Both the position numbers and the translations under genes were made by a program. From an uncultured Bacteroides sp. (GTDB lineage: Bacteria; Bacteroidota; Bacteroidia; Bacteroidales; Bacteroidaceae), in assembly GCA_947173895.1 (NCBI GenBank), contig CAMWGU010000021.1, forward strand, positions 1 through 35,529: a stretch of DNA of 35,529 nt. The letters run 5' to 3'. Of this stretch, positions 24,538 through 32,030 are shown in pieces (the stretch's first letter is position 1; the number at the start of each line of letters is the position of its first letter). Under the pieces are notes generated by a model, which did no database searches, was not told where the DNA came from, and was given only the letters and a program-made list of their open reading frames with translations.

Positions 24538-24981
24538 TCAAGCTTTATTCTTGATAATCATTACCTCGATGATAGAGATAGCCGTTTGTTCGGGAACATT
24601 GAGTGTAACGGCCAGCTGATTAATGATATCTTTTTCTTCTTCTTCCAGTACTCCATCGGCCAGTGCGATATCTACGGCACAGGCAAATGCGGTTAACTTT
24701 AACTCGTCTGAGAGTTCGGTAGCAGAGGCATTGGCCAAAGCACCCGGTCCGTCCTTTTTCAGGATCTTGAATAGTTTATCGAATAATTTATCAAAGGCAG
24801 GTCCGGAGAAGTTGTCGTAGATTCTTAGTCTGCGGATGTAATTTACAATTCCTTCCCATTCCGATTGGGCGATGCTGCCGTCGGCGCCGGCCATTGCCAA
24901 GGCGATACCAGCAAAAGCTTCTTGTTGTGTCAGTTTTGTTTCTTCCGGTGCAGTTTGGAAGATTTTATCAAACAGTCCCAT
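24538..24981 (-). CDS. TerB-like (tellurite-resistance family) protein
   Basis: This 147-aa cytoplasmic helical protein is of the TerB/DjlA-N class. Two acidic segments, AMAGADGSIAQSEWEGIVNYI (about residues 33-52) and DIALADGVLEEEEKDIINQL (about 104-123), have the D-G-x(3)-E metal-binding pattern of TerB. No J domain or membrane part is present. The family name comes from tellurite operons, but isolated members like this one need not have that role. A TAATTTTG -7 box lies at 25040-25047. Single gene. Confidence 0.85.
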   Translation of the reverse strand: MGLFDKIFQTAPEETKLTQQEAFAGIALAMAGADGSIAQSEWEGIVNYIRRLRIYDNFSGPAFDKLFDKLFKILKKDGPGALANASATELSDELKLTAFACAVDIALADGVLEEEEKDIINQLAVTLNVPEQTAISIIEVMIIKNKA

Positions 24982-25039
24982 AGTTTAAATATAAAAATTT
25001 TGTTTGTTAAATGTTTACGAAAGTGTTATTACTTCCACA

Positions 25040-25047
25040 CAAAATTA
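25040..25047 (-). promoter_or_regulatory. Possible -7 box of the TerB-like gene
   Basis: The minus strand reads TAATTTTG about 60 bp before the start. No clear -33 box. Confidence 0.4.
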
Positions 25048-25229
25048 GGAATTAATGTTATAGCCGGTTCGCCTTGTCCCCTTCTTTTATCTTAGTTTAA
25101 CAGTAGGCAGGGCGGATCTTTTGTTTTTGGGCTCGTAGCCGGATGCTGATTGAAATCAATTGGCTATTAAATTATAGATATTCATACAATAAAAGTAATG
25201 AATTGCACAAATATTGTCGGGAAAAGTCA

Positions 25230-25237
25230 TATCTTTG
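25230..25237 (+). promoter_or_regulatory. Possible -7 box of the Lrp/AsnC gene
   Basis: TATCTTTG lies 21 bp before the ATG at 25259, giving a very short leader. No -33 box at standard spacing. Confidence 0.45.
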
Positions 25238-25258
25238 CCGAAAATTAAATTGAAAAGA

Positions 25259-25735
25259 ATGGGACATCATCAATTAGACAATTTGGATGAGCAAATATTA
25301 AGGTTGATAGCCAGCAATGCTCGTATACCTTTTTTAGAAGTGGCTCGTGCTTGCAATGTATCCGGTGCGGCCATTCATCAGCGTATTCAGAAACTAACCA
25401 ATTTGGGAATCCTCAAGGGGTCTGAATATGTTATTGATCCTGAAAAAATCGGATATGAGACATGTGCATATATTGGTCTTTATCTGAAAGATCCAGAGCA
25501 ATTTGATTCGGTAACGGAAGCTTTGAAAGGTATTCCCGAAGTGGTGGAATGCCATTTCACCACGGGGCAATACGACATGTTTATCAAGATTTATGCTAAG
25601 AACAATCATCATCTGCTTAGCATTATCCATGATAAATTGCAACCCTTAGGGCTGGCTCGTTCCGAAACAATCATATCTTTCCACGAGGCTATCAAGCGTC
25701 AGATGCCCATCCTCAATTTGGCCGACGAGGAGTAA
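25259..25735 (+). CDS. Lrp/AsnC-family transcriptional regulator
   Basis: The protein has 158 aa from the ATG at 25259. An upstream TTG at 25214 would lie before the predicted -7 box. The N-terminal winged helix-turn-helix is LDNLDEQILRLIASNARIPFLEVARACNVS, and the C-terminal RAM/ACT-like domain (about residues 65-140) includes VVECHFTTGQYDMFIKIYA. Such proteins form octamers and sense amino acids. It stands alone and its target is not shown by context. Its end is 3 bp from the convergent folA stop. Confidence 0.93.
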   Translation: MGHHQLDNLDEQILRLIASNARIPFLEVARACNVSGAAIHQRIQKLTNLGILKGSEYVIDPEKIGYETCAYIGLYLKDPEQFDSVTEALKGIPEVVECHFTTGQYDMFIKIYAKNNHHLLSIIHDKLQPLGLARSETIISFHEAIKRQMPILNLADEE

Positions 25736-25738
25736 AGA

Positions 25739-26236
25739 TTACTTTTTCCGGCTGTAATTGATAAAGCTATACGGGTAGAGATGTTTTTCATCGGTCTGAT
25801 GATCTTCTCTACCTGTTTCTTTCCACTCCTCTTCCTTTATTTCGGGAAAATAAGCGTCCGCTTCTTTGGACGCGTCGTCGATGAAGGTGATGTATAGCCG
25901 GTCGGCCGTATGCATAGCTTCTTTGTACAAGCTTTCACCTCCGATGATAAATATTTCTTCTTCTTCCTTGCAGTGTGACAGGGCGGTTTCTAGTGAGGGG
26001 AAACATTCGGCTCCGGCAAAGGCGGCTTCTTCCTGTCGGCTCAATACGATATTCCGGCGGTTGGGAAGTGCTCCTTTGGGTAGCGATTCGAAGGTTTTGC
26101 GTCCCATGATGATGGTATGTCCGGTGGTCAGGCCTTTGAAACGTTTCATGTCATTGGGGAGCCAATACAATAATTTGTTTTCAAATCCGATGCCTCGGTT
26201 GCGGGCTATGGCGGCGATGATGGAAATGCTCTTCAT
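25739..26236 (-). CDS. folA: Dihydrofolate reductase
   Basis: This 165-aa enzyme regenerates tetrahydrofolate, needed after thymidylate synthase. Conserved parts are SIIAAIARNRGIGFENKLLYWLPNDMKRFK in two blocks, with the Asp of PNDM as the proton donor, then GHTIIMGRKTFESLP and IFIIGGESLYKEA for NADPH. The usual LPWHLP reads LYWLP. It starts 36 bp after thyA on the same strand. Confidence 0.96.
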   Translation of the reverse strand: MKSISIIAAIARNRGIGFENKLLYWLPNDMKRFKGLTTGHTIIMGRKTFESLPKGALPNRRNIVLSRQEEAAFAGAECFPSLETALSHCKEEEEIFIIGGESLYKEAMHTADRLYITFIDDASKEADAYFPEIKEEEWKETGREDHQTDEKHLYPYSFINYSRKK

Positions 26237-26272
26237 ATTATTCTAGGGCGGTTTGTTAAGAATGAAATGACA

Positions 26273-27067
26273 TTACACAGAGACTTTGCCTGCGATATGC
26301 GGCCACGGATCGTAATTCACCAGTTCGAAATCTTCATAGTGGAAACTGAAGATGTCTTTGACGTCTGGGTTAATTTTCATTTGGGGCAGGGGGCGAGGCT
26401 CGCGACTCAGTTGGAGTTTTACTTGTTCCAGATGGTTCGAGTAAATGTGTGTATCGCCCAAGGTATGGATAAAGTCGCCGGCTTGCAGGCCTGTGACTTG
26501 TGCCATCATTTGCAGCAACAGGGCGTAGGAAGCGATATTGAACGGCACACCCAGAAAGGTGTCGGCACTGCGTTGGTAAAGTTGCAGGCTCAGGCGTCCG
26601 TTGGCCACATAGAACTGGAAGAAGGCATGGCACGGCGGCAGGTTCATCTTGTTCAGGTCGGCCACATTCCATGCGCTGACAATGATGCGCCGTGAGTCCG
26701 GGTTATGCTTTATGGTGTTTACAGCCTCGGTTATTTGGTCGATAAAGCCTCCGTTATAGTCGGGCCACGATCTCCATTGGTATCCGTAGATGTGTCCCAG
26801 GTCGCCGTTTTCATCGGCCCATTCATTCCAGATGCGCACGCCGTTGTCTTGCAGATACTTCACGTTGGTATCACCCTGCAGAAACCATAAAAGTTCGTGG
26901 ATGATGGATTTCAGGTGCAGCTTCTTGGTGGTGACCAAAGGGAAGCCGTCTTCCAGGTTGAAGCGCATCTGATGGCCGAATACGCTGATGGTTCCTGTTC
27001 CGGTACGGTCTTCCTTGTGGACGCCTTCGGTCAGGATGCGGTTTAACAGGTCGATGTATTGTTTCAT
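26273..27067 (-). CDS. thyA: Thymidylate synthase
   Basis: The enzyme methylates dUMP to dTMP using methylene-tetrahydrofolate. It has 264 aa, the same length as the E. coli enzyme. The active-site cysteine is at residue 146 ([10 protein letters not shown]), with RRIIVSAWN and the phosphate-binding DRTGTGT segment at 20-26. It is followed by folA, the usual functional pair since ThyA makes dihydrofolate. A TACTTTTG -7 box lies at 27093-27100. Confidence 0.97.
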   Translation of the reverse strand: MKQYIDLLNRILTEGVHKEDRTGTGTISVFGHQMRFNLEDGFPLVTTKKLHLKSIIHELLWFLQGDTNVKYLQDNGVRIWNEWADENGDLGHIYGYQWRSWPDYNGGFIDQITEAVNTIKHNPDSRRIIVSAWNVADLNKMNLPPCHAFFQFYVANGRLSLQLYQRSADTFLGVPFNIASYALLLQMMAQVTGLQAGDFIHTLGDTHIYSNHLEQVKLQLSREPRPLPQMKINPDVKDIFSFHYEDFELVNYDPWPHIAGKVSV

Positions 27068-27092
27068 GTTCGGATATTCGTTTTATGGACTG

Positions 27093-27100
27093 CAAAAGTA
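27093..27100 (-). promoter_or_regulatory. Possible -7 box of thyA-folA
   Basis: The minus strand reads TACTTTTG 25 bp before the thyA start. No clear -33 box. Confidence 0.5.
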
Positions 27101-27208
27101 CATAAAAAGTTCTTTCTCCGTGCATGATTTCATTTCTTATTTCAGATTTTGTCTATGGTGTTTTCGTCTTGAAGTCCTGAAAAAACACCCCTACGATTGC
27201 GCCGTAAA

Positions 27209-27290
27209 ACACGTACGTACGTGTGACCCTTCGCGGCCGTATGTGTGGGGCTACACATACGGCCGCGTGAGCCTACACATACGTACGTGT
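27209..27290. repeat. Palindrome array 2: four 16-bp units, 6-bp spacers
   Basis: Units are at 27209-27224, 27231-27246, 27253-27268 and 27275-27290; the first is ACACGTACGTACGTGT. Spacers are GACCCT, GGGGCT and GAGCCT. Units 2 and 3 are near-reverse complements (15 of 16 bases), so the array also folds across its centre. It lies between thyA and the DUF5056 gene, in a 332-bp gap with no other feature. The sequence is akin to array 4 (34796-34877), including the preceding CGTAAAAC. Confidence 0.85.
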
Positions 27291-27399
27291 TTTTGGCCAT
27301 GTTTGCACACACGAATCCACCGCTTTGTATTCCCGCGTCGATGGGCGTTGGGAGCGGTGTACACAGGCCGTTGTCTTGAATGAAGGAGGTGTGTATGTT

Positions 27400-27729
27400 T
27401 TACCATTTCAGGCTGCATGCGCGTTGCAGTCCGACAAGTATGAGGACTGCGGCAGCTAGGTACAGCGATTGGGAGCTGATGTTGCTTGCCTGGTAATAAG
27501 CCTGCGAGGTGATTGTTTCGTTGATGGTTCGGAACAGGACTTCTACGCCATTAAATATGTAGAACAAGATGCAACATGCCACTGTGCATGCCATGCTGAG
27601 CAGGTCTGACAGCCACTGTGCCCGCTGGGGAAGTAGCCGGATGACCCGGCGCGAAAATCCGTTATCTTCTATTTCCTGCTTGCCGGCAAGCAGAAAGTTC
27701 TTAATTAGTTGATCATCATTTTCCATCAT
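27400..27729 (-). CDS. Small membrane protein after the sigma factor (DUF5056-like)
   Basis: This 109-aa protein has a cytoplasmic N-terminus of about 40 residues (MENDDQLIKNFLLAGKQEI, then NGFSRRVIRLLP), a first membrane helix near 42-65 and a second near 88-105. Bacteroides genomes often carry such DUF5056 proteins directly after an ECF sigma factor. Its start lies 14 bp inside the sigma gene. A role as membrane anti-sigma factor or partner is plausible but unproven: it has no recognisable zinc anti-sigma motif. A start at the second Met is possible. Confidence 0.8.
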   Translation of the reverse strand: MMENDDQLIKNFLLAGKQEIEDNGFSRRVIRLLPQRAQWLSDLLSMACTVACCILFYIFNGVEVLFRTINETITSQAYYQASNISSQSLYLAAAVLILVGLQRACSLKW

Positions 27730-28261
27730 AGCCGTTTTGTTTTAAAAAGGTTGCCAGTTTTTCTTTTCCACGCGATAAATGGGACTTGACTGTTCCCGCA
27801 GGCATTCCTGTAATCACCGCTATTTTGTCTATCGGGAGGTCTTCCATAAAGAACAGGGTGATGCACGTGCGTTCCGCCTCTTTCAGTTGGCATAGTCCCC
27901 GATAGATGTCCATGTGTTCGCCCGTTTGTCTTTGTTCGGTCTGGTAGGCGGCGTCTATTTCCCAAGTTTCCAGACCGGAGGTTTCTTTTCTGCCGCGAAT
28001 ATAGTCATAAAAAACATTATAAGCAATACGATAGAGCCAAGTTGAAAAGCTGGACAGGTTTTTAAATGAAGCCAAGTTGGTGTAGGCTTTTATAAAGGTT
28101 TCCTGTGCCAGGTCGTCACTTAGTTCCGTGTCTCCCAAGGTCTGGTTCAGGAAAAATCGTCTGATGGTGGATTGGTATTTCCTGACCAGTGTGTCAAACG
28201 CTCGGGTGTTTTTCAGAACCACCACTTGTGCTACCAACGCTATGTCGTTGATTTGGCCCAT
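27716..28261 (-). CDS. ECF-type RNA polymerase sigma factor
   Basis: This 181-aa protein has sigma region 2 at about residues 20-93 (FDTLVRKYQSTIRRFF, DDLAQETFIKAYTNL, FSTWLYRIAYNVFYDYIR). Region 4 is at about 125-178 (LKEAERTCITLFFMEDLPIDKIA, MPAGTVKSHLSRGKEKL). No FecR-type anti-sigma gene is next to it; instead it sits between two small membrane proteins. It starts 3 bp after the DUF6249 gene and overlaps the DUF5056 gene by 14 bp. I see no target promoter motif. Confidence 0.94.
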   Translation of the reverse strand: MGQINDIALVAQVVVLKNTRAFDTLVRKYQSTIRRFFLNQTLGDTELSDDLAQETFIKAYTNLASFKNLSSFSTWLYRIAYNVFYDYIRGRKETSGLETWEIDAAYQTEQRQTGEHMDIYRGLCQLKEAERTCITLFFMEDLPIDKIAVITGMPAGTVKSHLSRGKEKLATFLKQNGYDGK

Positions 28262-28264
28262 TTC

Positions 28265-28963
28265 TTATTTGGTATTGTGTGTAATAGTGTCAGTTGTGTT
28301 TGTTGATGCCGGATTTTCCTCGTCTTTTTCGTCAGACCCTTTTTCGTCGTTTCCTGTTCTTGACGGTCTGTTTTCGTCTTCCTCCGTTCGGCCGGAAGCC
28401 AAGAAGTCATTTTCTTTCTTCTTGCGTGGAGCGGTGGTATAGGCTATCAGGATTTGCCCCAGTCCCATGCACAAGATAAGGAATCCGATGGCTGCCAGTC
28501 CTTCTTCGTATGTCGCTACCCAGAAGAATACAGCCAAGCCGATGCCCAAGAAAATGTTTTTGATTCCTTTGGCCATTATGGCGTTTTTAGGGTCTTCGGT
28601 TTCATTAAACAGTTCTGTAGGGATATTTTTTCCTGCCGCCAGTGCTTCTGCCGCCAGCTTGTATTTGGCTTGTTTGTTCTTGTATCTGAACCAAAGGATG
28701 ATGGTAACGATAAAAAAAGGCAGTCCGCAGCAAATGATGAGGGCGACAATGGCGATGGAGGGTATGTCGCTCGGCACGTCAAAATTCGGACCGGCGGCAT
28801 ACTGGATGGCGTTTTCAGCATCATCAGCATCTTGCAGTTCGCTTATGACTATTGTATCCATCCGTGTACTGTCAAGGCATGAAGGAACCGTTTTGATTAT
28901 TTGGGCGTGTACTGCAAAGCAGCTTGCCATAAGAAAGGCTAAAATAGGGAGTAATTGTTTCAT
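28265..28963 (-). CDS. Membrane protein ahead of the sigma factor (DUF6249-like)
   Basis: This 232-aa protein has a signal peptide (about 1-20, ending AVHA), a periplasmic segment, a membrane helix near 68-92, a cytoplasmic stretch with NKQAKYKLAAEALAAGKNIP, two further helices (about 130-170) and a charged, Lys/Glu/Asp-rich tail. The layout matches proteins annotated DUF6249, which occur with ECF sigma factors in Bacteroides. First gene of the three-gene unit. It may be a sensor for the sigma factor; this is inferred only from context. Confidence 0.8.
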   Translation of the reverse strand: MKQLLPILAFLMASCFAVHAQIIKTVPSCLDSTRMDTIVISELQDADDAENAIQYAAGPNFDVPSDIPSIAIVALIICCGLPFFIVTIILWFRYKNKQAKYKLAAEALAAGKNIPTELFNETEDPKNAIMAKGIKNIFLGIGLAVFFWVATYEEGLAAIGFLILCMGLGQILIAYTTAPRKKKENDFLASGRTEEDENRPSRTGNDEKGSDEKDEENPASTNTTDTITHNTK

Positions 28964-29066
28964 GTTTGTCTATCTTTATGATTGTTTTTGCTAATTAGAC
29001 GGAATGAATCGGCAAATAGGTTGCAAATAGACAGAAAAAATTTCATATAATCCCAAAATAACATCG

Positions 29067-29074
29067 TATTTTTG
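29067..29074 (+). promoter_or_regulatory. Possible -7 box of the rRNA methyltransferase gene
   Basis: TATTTTTG lies 20 bp before the ATG at 29095, which also has a strong AAAGGAG ribosome site, unusual for this phylum. No clear -33 box. Confidence 0.45.
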
Positions 29075-29094
29075 CGTCGGAAAAAGGAGAAAAC

Positions 29095-30504
29095 ATGAAA
29101 TTACCGTCAGAATTTGAATCAAGAACCCTGGAATGGATGGGTGAAGATACTTATCGTGCGCTGGAGTCAGCTTTGCAGGCCGAGCCTCCTGTCAGCATTC
29201 GTGTGAATCGTGCCAAGTGTGGGAAGGAGCTGTCGGGTGAACCGGTACCTTGGGCTTCATCGGGCATATATCTGCCTCGGCGTCCTTCCTTTACATTCGA
29301 TCCGTTGTTTCATGCCGGCTGCTATTATGTGCAGGAAGCGTCCTCCATGTTTGTAGAACAGGTTTTGCGCACTTATGTGACCGCTCCGGTGGTGATGCTC
29401 GATCTGTGTGCCGCTCCGGGCGGAAAATCCACTCATGCTCGTTCGTTGCTTCCCGAAGGCAGTTTGCTGGTGGCCAACGAAGTGATGCGTAATCGTTCGC
29501 AGGTGTTGGCCGAGAATCTGATAAAGTGGGGAGACTCCGGTGTGGTGGTAACCAATAATGATCCGGCGGATTTCACTTCATTGACTGCATTGTTTGATGT
29601 CGTTCTGACGGATGTGCCCTGTTCCGGCGAAGGAATGTTTCGTAAAGATCCTGTGGCTGTGGACGAGTGGAGCGTGGACAATGTGCTGCTTTGCCGACAA
29701 CGCCAGCGCAGGATTCTGGCCGATGTGTGGCCGGCCCTGAAACCCGGCGGCTTGCTGATTTACAGCACTTGTACTTATAATAAGGAAGAAGACGAGGAGA
29801 ATGTAGCTTGGATTGCCGGCGAATTGGGGGCGGAAGTATTGAAGGTGGATGTCCGGCCGGAATGGAGCATTACGGGAAACATGGCCCGACAGGATTTCCC
29901 GGTTTATCGCTTTCTGCCCCATCAGACAAAAGGCGAGGGATTTTTCTTGGCTGCCTTGAGAAAGCATGAAACCGGATGTGATGGCGGAACCAGCATTGGA
30001 TGTGATGACAAGATGAAGGAAAAGAGACAGAAAGGAAACGATGTGCGTGCGGTTTCCGTCCCCGACGGAGTGAAGGACTGGTTGCGGCAGGCAGAAACGT
30101 TTCTTTTCGAAACGAAAGATTCCAAAGTGACAGCGTTTCCCCGTGTCCGTGCAGCAGAGTATGCCTTGCTCCGCCGGTCGTTGAAGATACTTCATGCGGG
30201 GGTAACGCTGGGCGAACTGAAGGGTAAGAATCTGATACCGGATCATTCGTTGGCTATGAGTACACTTTTGAACAAGGACATGTTTCCGTGTGCCGAGTTG
30301 ACATACGAACAGGCAGTTGCCTACTTGCGCAAAGAAGCCGTGACGCTGGATACTTCCGTTCCGCGCGGCTATGTGTTGCTGACCTTTCAGGGCGTTCCTT
30401 TGGGCTTTGCCAAGAATATAGGAAACAGGGCGAACAATCTCTATCCTCAGGAATGGCGTATCCGGAGCGGATATTTGCCCGAAGAGCGTTCTTTTGTGTG
30501 GTAA
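29095..30504 (+). CDS. rsmF: 16S rRNA m5C methyltransferase, RsmB/RsmF (NOL1/NOP2/Sun) family
   Basis: This 469-aa enzyme uses S-adenosylmethionine to make 5-methylcytosine in rRNA. SAM-binding LDLCAAPGGKSTH is at residues 102-114. The two catalytic cysteines are in DVPCSGEGMF (Cys176) and STCTYN (Cys226). The C-terminal 150 residues match the RsmF-type RNA-binding extension, ending in QEWRIRSGYLPEERSFVW. The last codons and the stop are part of a 20-bp terminator stem. RsmF is the best guess by length and architecture, though closely related family members modify other positions. Confidence 0.88.
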   Translation: MKLPSEFESRTLEWMGEDTYRALESALQAEPPVSIRVNRAKCGKELSGEPVPWASSGIYLPRRPSFTFDPLFHAGCYYVQEASSMFVEQVLRTYVTAPVVMLDLCAAPGGKSTHARSLLPEGSLLVANEVMRNRSQVLAENLIKWGDSGVVVTNNDPADFTSLTALFDVVLTDVPCSGEGMFRKDPVAVDEWSVDNVLLCRQRQRRILADVWPALKPGGLLIYSTCTYNKEEDEENVAWIAGELGAEVLKVDVRPEWSITGNMARQDFPVYRFLPHQTKGEGFFLAALRKHETGCDGGTSIGCDDKMKEKRQKGNDVRAVSVPDGVKDWLRQAETFLFETKDSKVTAFPRVRAAEYALLRRSLKILHAGVTLGELKGKNLIPDHSLAMSTLLNKDMFPCAELTYEQAVAYLRKEAVTLDTSVPRGYVLLTFQGVPLGFAKNIGNRANNLYPQEWRIRSGYLPEERSFVW

Positions 30505-30545
30505 TCCGGGAGGATTGTCACACAAAAGAACGCTCTTCTTCGGTT
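30481..30545. terminator. Terminator whose stem includes the last codons of rsmF
   Basis: GAAGAGCGTTCTTTTGTGTG (30481-30500) and its exact complement (30519-30538) flank an 18-nt loop holding the stop codon (30502-30504). A T-rich tail follows. It separates convergent genes and could stop both. Confidence 0.85.
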
Positions 30546-30577
30546 TTTATGCTACGGCTGATGATGCCGTCGGCTTT

Positions 30578-31690
30578 TTATTTTTTTGTATAAGTCTGAT
30601 GAATGGCTTTATCAAAGGCTTCCCAGTGCTCGTCGGTCAGGTTTCCCGGTGTGAACAGGGCTACTCCGGCAGCACCGGCTTCCATTGATCCGCGTACGGC
30701 TTCTTCCATTTCCGAAGGAATCAATCCATGGCCTTCCGGGTCTTTGATGTTGGCTTTGTTCTTCCAGTCGTGGCAGATGAACAGGCCGCTAAAGACAGGT
30801 TTCTCACCATTGACGGCTTTGACTTCTTCTTCGGTCACTTTGCCCACCCAGGCGGCATCTTCCAGATAGAAATCGTTGTAGTTCATCGGGAAGAATGCAT
30901 CAATGTTCCATTTGTTCCATTCCTGGCGTACCATCCAACGGGCATAAGAGTCGGGACCGGGGAATACGGCAGCGCTGATTTTTTTGCCTTTGGCATGGAT
31001 GGCGTCAGCAATGTGGTTGACCAGTGACGTGATGAGGTCGCAACGGAACTGTGCCCATTCCTTGCATTGTGAAGGGTCTTCTACCGATTTGATGTCAATG
31101 CCGGTAGCAGTTTTGAAGTCGGCCACACATTTGTCGCAATAGCAATAGTCGGCAGTGGGGTATTCTTCGTTCATCACCAGACCGTATTTTTCCCAAAGGC
31201 CTTTGGCCAAGATAACGTCCACATAGCGGATGTAGTCCAGATGCACGTAGTCCACTTCGTGGATGTCGGCTACCTTGCCATAGAGGTTTGTCAGGAATTC
31301 TACCGTACCTTCTTGGTTGGGGCAGAGGCAGGTGTAGTAAGGAACATAGGCCTGTACTTTGTTGGCTCGTTCTCCGTTGCGGTTGACGGCATAAAGGGTT
31401 GAATCCATTCCTCCTTGCAGCATGGCCGGTATCCACGCATGATATTCCAGTCCGTTTTCATGGGCTACTTTGGCTGCGCGTTGTATTTTCTGCAGGTCGT
31501 GTCCGGCGTTGTAACACATGCCGTCCAGTCCATGTGATTTCCATTTGCTGAAATCGGCTTGCAGTGTTTGTTCGGTCGTATTTTCACCTTCTCCTTGCCA
31601 GCCATATACTTTCACTTTCGATTCTGGTGCTGTTGTGCAAGCTGTTGCTAAAAAGGTAACAGCTGCCAAAGTGATTAATCCTTTTTTCAT
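30578..31690 (-). CDS. Putative glycosyl-hydrolase-like lipoprotein (TIM barrel)
   Basis: This 370-aa protein has a lipoprotein signal ending LATAC (Cys18). The acidic export cluster is absent, so it is probably periplasmic. The catalytic-like domain resembles bacterial 'hypothetical glycosyl hydrolase' (GHL10/DUF187-type) proteins: YHAWIPAM near 95, DYVHLDYIRYVD near 150-161 and FFPMNYNDF near 270. The paired Cys in YCYCDKCVADF suggests a metal or disulfide site. No substrate can be named. Single gene, with no polysaccharide-utilisation partners (SusC/SusD) next to it. I hold the family assignment loosely. Confidence 0.7.
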   Translation of the reverse strand: MKKGLITLAAVTFLATACTTAPESKVKVYGWQGEGENTTEQTLQADFSKWKSHGLDGMCYNAGHDLQKIQRAAKVAHENGLEYHAWIPAMLQGGMDSTLYAVNRNGERANKVQAYVPYYTCLCPNQEGTVEFLTNLYGKVADIHEVDYVHLDYIRYVDVILAKGLWEKYGLVMNEEYPTADYCYCDKCVADFKTATGIDIKSVEDPSQCKEWAQFRCDLITSLVNHIADAIHAKGKKISAAVFPGPDSYARWMVRQEWNKWNIDAFFPMNYNDFYLEDAAWVGKVTEEEVKAVNGEKPVFSGLFICHDWKNKANIKDPEGHGLIPSEMEEAVRGSMEAGAAGVALFTPGNLTDEHWEAFDKAIHQTYTKK

Positions 31691-31997
31691 TTTGTTTGAC
31701 TTTGGTTTTGCAACACAATGATTAAACTTGTTTGTATTTTAAGATTTGGTTACGTAATAACACGTTGCTCAGTGTTTTGTCCTATTGAGAGATGCATCTG
31801 ATTTCGTGTTGCAATAAAAATCGAATGAATCTTCAGAGGGCGTAGCAAAAATAATAATAATAACTGAGAATTTCGCTTTCTTGAAGGAATATTTTCATCG
31901 TCGGGATAGGCTTCTTTTGCTTGAGTAGTGAAAATAAGTCTGTATTGGCTTGCATTGCACGTAGATAATAACCGTAATTACTTGCTTTAGAAGGGTT
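31691..31997. other. Gap between topB and the lipoprotein gene
   Basis: Within the 340-bp gap I see an AAT/ATA simple repeat near 31846-31862 and no convincing promoter with both boxes. A 61-codon minus-strand frame ending in Tyr codons comes from the simple repeat and is not accepted as a gene. Confidence 0.5.
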
Positions 31998-32025
31998 CCG
32001 CTCCATGTGTGGAAACATGGAGCGG
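31998..32025 (-). terminator. Hairpin right after topB
   Basis: A perfect 10-bp GC-rich stem (31998-32007 with 32016-32025) with an 8-nt loop starts 5 bp after the topB stop. There is no T-run, so it may mark a 3' end rather than a classical terminator. Confidence 0.6.
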
Positions 32026-32030
32026 CATTG

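Noticed and set aside
31833..32018. 61-codon ORF ending in a Tyr run, reminiscent of a leader peptide
   Set aside because: The Tyr codons arise from an AAT/ATA simple repeat, no terminator or alternative pairing follows, and its start lies in the hairpin after topB. The downstream gene is not biosynthetic.
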